The notes below the pieces were generated by a model, which ran no database searches, was not told the origin of the DNA, and saw only the letters and a program-made list of their open reading frames with translations. A DNA stretch of 64,000 nucleotides from Euglena gracilis (lineage: Eukaryota; Euglenida; Euglenophyceae; Euglenales). The position numbers and the translations under genes were made by a program. Shown here piece by piece: positions 21,659-29,047 of this stretch (its first letter is position 1; each line of letters opens with the position of its first letter). The DNA lies in contig CP154955.1 of NCBI GenBank assembly GCA_039621445.1, positions 6,742,010 to 6,806,009 of the forward strand, read 5' to 3'.

Positions 21659-22724
21659 CCCTAGGCACCTTCAATTTGTCCTGCAACGGTGCGGCAATTT
21701 GCGCATACATATGGATGTATGCGTTGTAGTAGTTGGTAAAACCAAGGAAAGCTCTTAATGCGGTAATGGTTGTGGGAACCTCCCATTTCTCAATGGCACG
21801 AAGTTTGCCCGGTGCTGGCCATCGGGCACCATGACCCAAAATTTGGCCACAAAACTCCACTTCTTCGATGAACAATTTTGCCTTTTTTGGGTCCACCACA
21901 AAAAATTCTTTGGCCAACAAATCCAAAACTCGGCACAAATCCCGTTTGTGTGCCTCTAGGAGGTCTTCCCCCTCCCCAACGGTTGTCCCCACCAAAATAT
22001 CATCTATGTATGGGGTTGCTATGTCCCTTACGGGTGCTAGCCTCTCATCCATCATTTGTTGAAATTGTTGTGAGGCGTTAGTTAACCCCATTACATTGAC
22101 CCTCCATTGGTAGAGACCCTTTGGTGTGAAGGAGCAAGTTATTGGCCGGCTATCCGGGTGAAGCGGTTGTTGGTGGAATGCTTGTTTTAAGTCCAAAATG
22201 GAGAACATTTGGTTGCCACCATGCTTCACCAGGATATCCTCGATTTTCGGAAGAGGGTAGTTGCACCTACGGGTTTGGCTATTGGGTCCCCTCATGTCAA
22301 CAACCCCCCTCCAAGGAAAATCGGGAGACTTTTTGGGCACGGGGAAAGTTTGTGAGAGCCATTCTGAATTTTTTGTTGTGGCTGGCTCGATGAATTTCAT
22401 ATCGATCCAATCTTGAGTGATTTTTTCCAAAGCTTCTTTTCGTTCCCCGTGCATGAAGAATGGTTTTTGTCGAGTTGGTGTTGCTCCTTCCTTCAAAGGT
22501 ATAAAAGCATACCCATAGGGTCCCCTTACGGGTGGGTCCGGGTATACCGTTGACCTAAAAACCGTTCCTTCATACTTTTGTTGAATTTCCTCCCTTAAAA
22601 GCCTTAACTTGCCTTCATCCTTATCTTCCTCCTCTTCATTATTCGCATCCCCCCCCTCCCTTGCAATTATCATCCGTCGGATGGGCTGGGGGGTTGCTTC
22701 GGACACGTTCAAATTTTTGTGCAA
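21624..22724 (-). CDS. Element C reverse transcriptase
   Basis: A complete Ty3-type RT fingers-palm-thumb. It has the priming region (GPYGYAFIPLKEGA), WRGVVDMRGPNSQT, the first catalytic Asp in FSILDLKQAFHQ, the primer-grip side motif VMGLTNASQQFQ, and PYIDDILVG with both catalytic Asp residues, followed by the thumb (ALRAFLGFTNYYNAYI). It copies the element RNA into DNA in the cytoplasmic particle. The frame is -1 relative to the protease frame, which stops at 22709, with an A5-T3 stretch at the overlap. That could be a lost base or a programmed -1 shift. No canonical slippery heptamer was found in phase, so an indel is more likely. Confidence 0.93.
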   Translation of the reverse strand: MHKNLNVSEATPQPIRRMIIAREGGDANNEEEEDKDEGKLRLLREEIQQKYEGTVFRSTVYPDPPVRGPYGYAFIPLKEGATPTRQKPFFMHGERKEALEKITQDWIDMKFIEPATTKNSEWLSQTFPVPKKSPDFPWRGVVDMRGPNSQTRRCNYPLPKIEDILVKHGGNQMFSILDLKQAFHQQPLHPDSRPITCSFTPKGLYQWRVNVMGLTNASQQFQQMMDERLAPVRDIATPYIDDILVGTTVGEGEDLLEAHKRDLCRVLDLLAKEFFVVDPKKAKLFIEEVEFCGQILGHGARWPAPGKLRAIEKWEVPTTITALRAFLGFTNYYNAYIHMYAQIAAPLQDKLKVPRDVGKKGSKKKS

Positions 22725-24838
22725 AATTTCAGGGTTCGGTCATCCAAAGAGCGACTTCTTTGATCAAACCCACTCAAAGGTAGTTGGAAACCGAATTTGT
22801 GCAAATGGGCTGTGCCCCCCTCTTGGGGCAAAATTTTGGAAGTGTTTGAGTGTCGCCGTTTTCTGAAATCACGCACACCAAACAAAAATGTGAGCTCGGG
22901 GGTTTCCAAAACCAAAGCTCGGTGATGTGGAAAAACTCCAAGTTTTGCTTGGGCAAGCCATGGGAATGACAAAATGGCATCCACTTTTATGTTTGCTTCG
23001 TAAAATTCCACTTCATACTCAAAACATTCGGGTGGTGTCCCATTATTCTCCTCCCCAAGCAACTTCATTCTCACCTTAGTGCACCTTGTCCCCCCTCTTA
23101 AAACTTGGCCGTTAGCCGTTTCAAACTTAAGGGGATTTTCAGCCGAGTGCATTAGGTGATCGCTTACGAATCCTTGCCTTATGAGGTTTGCTTCCGCCCC
23201 CGTATCCACCAAAATATCCATATCCCGTTCCTCCCCATTGACCAAAATTACCTTTGTGCGAATCAAAAGTTGCCGATCCTTGGAAAACTTGCTTACCCCT
23301 GTGGGTGAATTCGTTTTTTTCACCATACGTGACTTCAAACGTACAACCTTTGGTTCCTTAGGCGTGTTAGTGCTAGTGGGGGGCTTATCACCCTCTATCA
23401 ACAAGGCCCAAACTCCCCACTTCACACCTCCCATGGGTTTCCCATCCACTTCGAAAAGCTTTGTTCCAGGCTGAAAATACAATTTTTGTGTCGCCTTTCG
23501 CACAAGTTCTCTCACCCATCCCCTTTGCCAATCGGGAACAATGCAAATTGCATCACACGGGGTTTTTTGCAACTTTTTTGCCACCTTATGCCATAACGAC
23601 CATGGGGGATTCAACCACACCGTGCCCCCCTTCCCCCAATCAACGCTCAAGGCATTTTCCTCCTTCGTCAAAAAAGATGCACATTGAGAATTTTTGATTG
23701 AAGCAAAACAATCCATTTCGGCTCTCCTTTGAAATTTCTCCTCAATCAATTTCACAAAGGAGTTTCTCACGGCATAGTCCTCCCTTTTGAAGGAAAATTT
23801 CTCCTCCTTAAAATCAAGGGCCGAAAGAAGATATTCAATCAAATTTTGAGGCATTCTCCATTTTTGATGTGTGCTCGTGTGCATATGCCTCCCACCCAAT
23901 TGCTCCTTGTGTGCCCACCTGCCCCCCTCCTTCAACACCATGTTGGGGCAGGTTTTTCCATCACAAATTTTGTCCTTCAAACTTAAGAGATTCTCACTCC
24001 CCCAAATACGGGTTGGTTTTTGGTATCCCCAATCAGAAAATTGGCAATAATCAACATCAATGAAATTCAAATTTCGAACACATTGCCGTTTGGGTAAATA
24101 TCCCGTACGGGGATTTTCAATCCACCACAATTTGGGTTGAAAATATTCCACAATCTCCAAAGTTTTTTCGACAAGGCGATCTGCCGCTTGCATGTCCCTA
24201 CCCCCTATCGTTTTTGCAAGGCTATACTCCGTGCATGGCACACCGGCCGCAATAACTTCAAAATATCCCTGGGGGTATTTGCGATAATCCCACTCCAAAA
24301 TATCCGTTACATGGGTTGGGTGAAATTTTGGGTTGACATCCAAAGATACCACCTGGTATCCGTTTTCCTCCAAACACCTCCCCACAGATCCTTTTCCCGA
24401 AAACAAATCCAACGCCTTGGGAATTCTCCTGCTTCCCACACCTTTGATGGATCCTCTTCCACTCAAACAACCATAATAATTGTTGAAACTGGGCCGTGCA
24501 CTCTCCTGGCTTGCACACCTGGTCCACGGTTTGGGTCGAGTCCACGGTTTGCCCGGCTTGCCCTTCCTCGACACGGGCTGCCATTGGCTCGAGGCCACTT
24601 GCCTTCTTGAGTCAATTGTTGATGATGAATTCATTGAATTGTCTTCAGTTGCACCATTGCCTGTCTTCGGCATTGCAAACTCTTGATTGGTTGACTTTGA
24701 ACCTGAGATAGAGGGACTGGAAGATAGATAAACATGGCAACATTCTCCACATAGAGATGTGGTTGGGTTATGCAAAATATTGTGGGGGTTTTTGATGCCC
24801 GAGGATGTAAACCCCTCAAAAACATGACCCCGGCGTCC
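22709..24838 (-). CDS. Element C pol N-terminus: C5-DNA methyltransferase, methylase-like domain, aspartic protease
   Basis: This frame follows the gag stop (TAG, 24839-24841) in the same phase; numbering is from an internal TTG at 24775. A Cys cluster (LCGECCHV) and a basic linker lead to a cytosine-5 methyltransferase (about 119-325): motif I LDLFSGKGSVG, motif II VSLDVNP, motif IV GVPCTEYS with the catalytic Pro-Cys, motif VI WWIENPRTG (ENP, not the usual ENV), and a motif VIII-like QFSDWGYQKPTRIWG. Next comes a DIRS-type methylase-like domain (about 350-465: EMDCFAS, ALSVDW, VWLNPPWSLWHKV, IVPDWQRGW). Last is a retroviral-type protease with DTGAEANLI at about 524. The methyltransferase would methylate DNA, possibly the element's own cDNA. 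That use is inference from published retroelement DNMTs. All key residues checked are present. Confidence 0.9.
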   Translation of the reverse strand, partial: GRRGHVFEGFTSSGIKNPHNILHNPTTSLCGECCHVYLSSSPSISGSKSTNQEFAMPKTGNGATEDNSMNSSSTIDSRRQVASSQWQPVSRKGKPGKPWTRPKPWTRCASQESARPSFNNYYGCLSGRGSIKGVGSRRIPKALDLFSGKGSVGRCLEENGYQVVSLDVNPKFHPTHVTDILEWDYRKYPQGYFEVIAAGVPCTEYSLAKTIGGRDMQAADRLVEKTLEIVEYFQPKLWWIENPRTGYLPKRQCVRNLNFIDVDYCQFSDWGYQKPTRIWGSENLLSLKDKICDGKTCPNMVLKEGGRWAHKEQLGGRHMHTSTHQKWRMPQNLIEYLLSALDFKEEKFSFKREDYAVRNSFVKLIEEKFQRRAEMDCFASIKNSQCASFLTKEENALSVDWGKGGTVWLNPPWSLWHKVAKKLQKTPCDAICIVPDWQRGWVRELVRKATQKLYFQPGTKLFEVDGKPMGGVKWGVWALLIEGDKPPTSTNTPKEPKVVRLKSRMVKKTNSPTGVSKFSKDRQLLIRTKVILVNGEERDMDILVDTGAEANLIRQGFVSDHLMHSAENPLKFETANGQVLRGGTRCTKVRMKLLGEENNGTPPECFEYEVEFYEANIKVDAILSFPWLAQAKLGVFPHHRALVLETPELTFLFGVRDFRKRRHSNTSKILPQEGGTAHLHKFGFQLPLSGFDQRSRSLDDRTLKFCTKI

Positions 24839-26938
24839 CTAAAGACGGACTGGGGGTGCAACATTTCGGTTTGCATTGTACCCCCCTCCCTTCCAACCGT
24901 TGCCTTTGGAAGAATCTTTCCCTTGGCCTTTGCCTTTGCCTTTCCTTTTTGGGAAGATTGTTGATTCCAATTTTCCATTCGATTGGCTGTACCCCCTTCC
25001 CCCATATCGTCCTTGGCCTTGATAATTTTGAGCACCCTTGAAACTTTGGCCTTTCCAAGAGTTTTGGTTTTGATTTTGGGGTTGCCAAGTTGGCCAAGGA
25101 GACGATTTTGGTGGTGCTTGAACCCAAACTCCACCATTGGCATTTGGCACAGATTTTGGAGGTTCTGCATTTTGTGTAAGATTTTGAGCATGACTTTCAG
25201 AGGAAATGGGAACAGAACCATTTGAAACATTGGGCAATTCGGAACCTGTGGGCTTGGGTGTAAAACGTGTCGGAGATGCCACCTGCTTTCCAGAAAAAGA
25301 ACGTTTCTTTGATGGAGAACCCTCCCGACTGTTGGATTTCCCCCCTTTGTTCTCCGCCCCCACCGATCGAGAACGTCTGTATGAGGTTTGGCTGTGATTG
25401 GGGTTTAGCATTAAGTCTTGCCGATCTCTGAGTGCCAATTTTGAAGTCACGAGACGGAAAATGTCTTCAACACTCAAATTTGGTTCATTTTCTCGAACCC
25501 GAACCAAAACATTGGAATCATTAAATTCTTTCCCATTGTAACTTTTGAGTGTTTCACAACTTTGCACATCAGGCAACACAATTTCGAATTCCGTCTCACT
25601 CAATTTTGTGACTCTTGTGGGTTTCTTCCCAGCGAAAATCATCACAAAATTTTCCATAATGGCTGTGGAGGTTGGCTGTGGATAGTTCATTCGAACAGTT
25701 GGTTGGCTGGTTTTTATCCGTTCTTCCTCGTCGGTGATCCAATGCACAATAAAAGGAGGCATTTTCTCGATGAGTAACCTTTTCACCTCCCCCTCACTAG
25801 CATCCTTGATTTTCTGTCGACACAACTTGAAGTCAACCTTGAAATTTTCCCAATCACGGCTTGTAACCCTCCCTTGATGGCATAATGTGAGATCCCGAAA
25901 GTTTTTTCTGGCTCCAAACTCCTCATTTCTCGAACGCCAGGCATCCAACTTGGCGCACACTTCATTAAAAGTAAGTGCCTCCCCCATTTCATCCAAATGC
26001 AAATTCAGCTGCTTTTTCCCCAAATCATACAAACAAAGTTCCAGGAGGCCCAATTTATCAGCTTCTGAAACTTGATTGAATTTTTGAATAAATCTCACAC
26101 ACTCACCTTTGAAGTTTAGCCAATCACTTGAATGACCTGAAAATTTTGGGACAGCGACATTTCGCAAAATATGTTGTGTAGCTGCAGACGCAACAGTGAG
26201 CATTGGTGACCGTTCAGATGCCCCCCCTATGGCATTGATGCTAACCTGGCCCACCATTAATGATCCATCCCCTAAATCCGGGCCCCCTTCCAATCCCAGA
26301 TCAACATCCCAAAATTCAATTGGCTGAACCGGCTTCACTCCCTTAATTCCAACAAAACCAGAATTCGGCTTAAAAACTGGCTTGGGCTGTGTCACCGTAG
26401 ATGCCTTGGGCTGAACCGTTTCAGTCAAAACTTGTTGCACCCTCCCTTCAATGGCCTTCAACCGTGCCTCAAAATTGTTGCACAGATTTTGGACAACCTC
26501 CCTATGGCTTTTTTCCTTTGAAAAATCTGTTTGAATTTTGCCCAAAATCGCACAAAACTGCTGTTTCATACAATTTTCCATGTCATTTCGCAGCTTTTCA
26601 AAATGTTCTTCTTTTTGCACTTGTCTGATTTTTTCCTCCATCATTTGGGTCATCATGACTTCCATCATTTTTCTGACCTGGGCTGCCAATTCCCTCCGAA
26701 CCTGAATTTGTATCGTTTCTTCTGTTTTCCCCATCATTTCAACAACTTTGTCCCAAGGCACCTCCTGGCTGCCCAGAAATTTCTCGATCCCAGTTAATCT
26801 GTCCCCCAGAGCTTTGCTCTCCTGATTCACTGTCTGAAATCGCTGCTGCATTTCACTTACTAGTGTCCCAAAATTTGTCTTAGACTCCTCCCCAACAGTT
26901 TTCAGCCCAGCAGCAATTTCAGTGAATCGTCGATTCAC
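24839..26938 (-). CDS. Element C Gag, main part (699 aa)
   Basis: A helical N-terminal region rich in Gln/Glu/Met with coiled-coil character (about 1-150). A Gag capsid-like region follows (about 270-440: FSGHSSDWLNFKGECVRF, LLELCLYDLGKKQL, DLTLCHQGRV). A basic C-terminus (about 520-699) is rich in Ser/Lys/Gly/Gln with a GGRGY box and KGKGKGQGK, and I see no CCHC knuckle. This is the structural protein that would form the particle and bind RNA. The frame opens after an in-frame TGA (26945-26947); protein-like sequence continues upstream in the same phase, so the start shown is not the true one. The terminal TAG is followed by pol in the same phase. Confidence 0.82.
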   Translation of the reverse strand: MNRRFTEIAAGLKTVGEESKTNFGTLVSEMQQRFQTVNQESKALGDRLTGIEKFLGSQEVPWDKVVEMMGKTEETIQIQVRRELAAQVRKMMEVMMTQMMEEKIRQVQKEEHFEKLRNDMENCMKQQFCAILGKIQTDFSKEKSHREVVQNLCNNFEARLKAIEGRVQQVLTETVQPKASTVTQPKPVFKPNSGFVGIKGVKPVQPIEFWDVDLGLEGGPDLGDGSLMVGQVSINAIGGASERSPMLTVASAATQHILRNVAVPKFSGHSSDWLNFKGECVRFIQKFNQVSEADKLGLLELCLYDLGKKQLNLHLDEMGEALTFNEVCAKLDAWRSRNEEFGARKNFRDLTLCHQGRVTSRDWENFKVDFKLCRQKIKDASEGEVKRLLIEKMPPFIVHWITDEEERIKTSQPTVRMNYPQPTSTAIMENFVMIFAGKKPTRVTKLSETEFEIVLPDVQSCETLKSYNGKEFNDSNVLVRVRENEPNLSVEDIFRLVTSKLALRDRQDLMLNPNHSQTSYRRSRSVGAENKGGKSNSREGSPSKKRSFSGKQVASPTRFTPKPTGSELPNVSNGSVPISSESHAQNLTQNAEPPKSVPNANGGVWVQAPPKSSPWPTWQPQNQNQNSWKGQSFKGAQNYQGQGRYGGRGYSQSNGKLESTIFPKRKGKGKGQGKDSSKGNGWKGGGYNANRNVAPPVRL

Positions 26939-27080
26939 CCCAGATCACAGCTCACGGTTTGCATTCTGAAGTACAGAAAATTCTTTTTGCAACTCCACTT
27001 TGTTCTCTGCCACAGCCTGAGAACAAACCCCAACCTGGTCAAAAAGACCTGAAAATCTGCGTTCAATTTCCTTTCCCTTT

Positions 27081-28211
27081 TCAAATTTCGCTCACCTGCC
27101 CATCCAAGTAATCTTTCACAGATTTCTCAAAAATCTGGGATTTTCCTTCAACCTGTCTTTCAACTTCGATTGACAAAAGTTGTTTGTGGCAGTTGGCAAT
27201 ATTTTCCACCGCATTCCCCCCTTGCTGGCACTGTGAAATAAAATGGCTGACTGACTGCCGAATTTCCTCCTGAGTTTTCTGTTTTTGCTGTTCAAACTGA
27301 CTGCAAATTTCGGCATTTTGTCGTTCCACATTTTGCTGAATAAACTGTAAAAGTTCAGCCTGTGCTCGAGAATTTTTTTCACCCAACTCTCGCTCAAAAT
27401 TTTCCAGCCGATTTTCCATAACCACCTGGGGGGGTATGATACTTTCCCAGTAAGTTAAACCTCGGTTCAGCTCAGCTAATTGGCAGTCCACCCCCTGGGC
27501 CCAATTATCCCATGCGTCCCACTCTGGAATGGCATCCCCCCCCACCTGAACTCCTAAATCAGGTGGCTGGGGTTCCATTACTTCATCCTCCTCCACCTGG
27601 GTTTTTGATGCTGCCACGTTAATCACCCCCGATGATGATGCTCCACAACCCAGATTTGCAGATTGCACCCCAGAAAATTTCGATTCAGAATGCATTCTGG
27701 TCGCTTCTGAAAAAAATGTCTGTCCATCGACAGTTATTTCGCTGTGGCTGGCTGTCCCCCTGTCTTCCAACAATAAAACTGGAGTTACCCCCTCAATCTG
27801 GGGTATTTCGGCTCCAAAATCCGGGAACTGATTTGGCCCAAAAATCTGAAACCTGGGGGGTATCCAACCTGCAGCCACCAAAATTTGTTCTGTTTCTTCA
27901 AACTGGCTGAGTCCTGACCCCCTGTCACTGTTAATTTCACTGTCGCTTTGGTACTGGGGGGGTGAACCCGTCCATTGCACCAACTGATTTTCATCCCCCC
28001 CTTGTGATTCCTGGGGATTGGCCGTTATCATGTTAATTCCAAACACATTTTCTGGGTTCCCACCTGAAAAGTCTGAGCTTGAAATTTCTGAACACGTATC
28101 AGAACCAATTTGTGATTGAGAATTGCTGATTTCCACAGATGCACAAAAGTTCAGCTTTGCTGTTTCCGAAAATTCTTCACCAACAGAGTTGGTGAAGCTG
28201 CCTGTGATCAC
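27081..28211 (-). CDS. Element C Gag N-terminal region (376 aa)
   Basis: An acidic, Ser/Gln/Pro-rich protein with a coiled-coil-like C-terminal third (ERELGEKNSRAQAELLQF, QQKQKTQEEIRQSVSHF). No known domain. The open frame begins at GTG just after a TAG, so the real start is probably an internal Met or lies upstream across a break. It stops at 27081. The same coiled-coil style resumes at once in the +1 phase (ERRFSGLFDQVG) and runs to the TGA at 26945, so this is the N-terminal part of one large Gag broken by one extra base in an A-run. A GCAG|GTGAGC donor-like site lies at the break, but the sequence beyond looks coding, so an intron is less likely. Confidence 0.65.
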   Translation of the reverse strand: MITGSFTNSVGEEFSETAKLNFCASVEISNSQSQIGSDTCSEISSSDFSGGNPENVFGINMITANPQESQGGDENQLVQWTGSPPQYQSDSEINSDRGSGLSQFEETEQILVAAGWIPPRFQIFGPNQFPDFGAEIPQIEGVTPVLLLEDRGTASHSEITVDGQTFFSEATRMHSESKFSGVQSANLGCGASSSGVINVAASKTQVEEDEVMEPQPPDLGVQVGGDAIPEWDAWDNWAQGVDCQLAELNRGLTYWESIIPPQVVMENRLENFERELGEKNSRAQAELLQFIQQNVERQNAEICSQFEQQKQKTQEEIRQSVSHFISQCQQGGNAVENIANCHKQLLSIEVERQVEGKSQIFEKSVKDYLDGQVSEI

Positions 28212-28368
28212 GTTGTTCTAATCTTCAGCAAGATTTCTGCCGGCTGGGCCATCAAAATTTTCCGTATTATCTGGGCTGAAAAAATTTTTGTCAACAGGGT
28301 TGGCCAAAACTTCTGTGTGTACCATGTTCAGGGAATCCAAAAACGTTTCACTGACGCAGTCATTGAAT
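28212..28368 (-). other. Leader of element C between PBS and gag
   Basis: A short untranslated stretch with stops in the gag phase. Packaging signals would be expected here, but none can be named from sequence alone. Confidence 0.6.
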
Positions 28369-28384
28369 CCACCTCTGCTAACCA
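28369..28384 (-). other. Primer binding site of element C (initiator-Met tRNA-like)
   Basis: Directly after the CA end of the 5' LTR the sense strand reads TGGTTAGCAGAGGTGG. The TGG complements a tRNA CCA end. The rest resembles the complement of an initiator Met tRNA with an AGCAGAG acceptor (TGGTAGCAGAGGATGG, from general knowledge of animal-type tRNAs), with one extra T and one missing A. Position and TGG are strong evidence. The tRNA identity is tentative. Confidence 0.8.
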
Positions 28385-29043
28385 TGTCCATCCCGGAGGG
28401 AGCCCCCCCTGCGGGTGCCGGACCGAAAACCCCAGCCCCCCGGCCGGCTGCCTCCTGCCCGTCACCCACCCCTGGGGCTGCCGTTCCCTGGCCAGGGCCC
28501 AGTGTTTTTCCGGGTGGTGGAGGGCTCAGGCCACCCCCCGTTTCGCCCACTGGTGTACCTCCCGACCAGAGGGGGGTGCGTAGGATCGAATTGGCTTTTT
28601 CCCAACAATCTTGGATAAGATCAAAATTCCTTTCATTCAAAAATGTTGTACCAAATTTCAGTCCCCATGAAGCCATCTCACTCCCTCTTTCTTCCGGCAT
28701 GCAAAAAATTGGGAATGGGTAAGGGTGGTGTTTTGTTCACTGAAATGGAGGTCAAAAGGCAACAATGGCACACCGTGAATGAGGAAAGGTGGGACCTGAC
28801 CTTTGAACTTGAAATTCTCAAAAGTGACAATTCTTCAATGAAATAATTCTTGAGGACTTTAATTCTCAATTGAATGCAACAAAGAAACCCACAAAAGTCC
28901 GCGGAAGCAAATTGTGCTGAATTGGAACCTCAAATTAGGCTTTTCCTATAGAACGCGCATTCTGCGCGGAATGAAAAATTCCGTGTTTTCAAAAGCTTCC
29001 GCCCTGCCATTTTTGACTGTCGGACGCCCCCCGACAGTCGACA
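28385..29043 (-). repeat. 5' LTR of element C (659 bp)
   Basis: A full-length match to 16944-17602 with 6 single-base differences: c/t, a/g and t/c near the sense 3' end, one t/a, one g/a and one t/c. It is followed by the GCGG duplication at 29044-29047. Confidence 0.95.
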
Positions 29044-29047
29044 GCGG
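29044..29047. other. Target-site duplication of element C, right copy (GCGG)
   Basis: The satellite monomer resumes here as gcggtttacaaacg, in exact register with the left flank at 16940-16943. Confidence 0.88.

Larger units (their letters stand above)
16944..29043 (-). mobile_element. Element C: complete 12.1-kb Ty3-like LTR retrotransposon with DNA methyltransferase
   Basis: Bounded by two 659-bp direct LTRs (TG...CA), with a GCGG target duplication, a PBS directly after the 5' LTR and a PPT directly before the 3' LTR. The coding order on the minus strand is gag (28211-24839), C5 methyltransferase, DIRS-type methylase-like domain and aspartic protease (to 22709), RT, RNase H, integrase and chromodomain (to 19167), then a 1.5-kb 3' untranslated region. 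RT before RNase H before integrase, plus the chromodomain, place it with Ty3-type chromoviruses. The LTRs differ at 6 of 659 positions, so insertion is fairly recent. Even so, the coding region has an in-frame TGA, a TAG and four frame changes, most of them at homopolymer runs. Confidence 0.95.

Noticed and set aside
27010-27092. Intron between the two gag frames of element C (GCAG|GTGAGC ... TTCTCAG)
   Set aside because: The sequence between the sites reads as coiled-coil coding in the gag phase, so a one-base indel is the simpler explanation. RNA data could reverse this.
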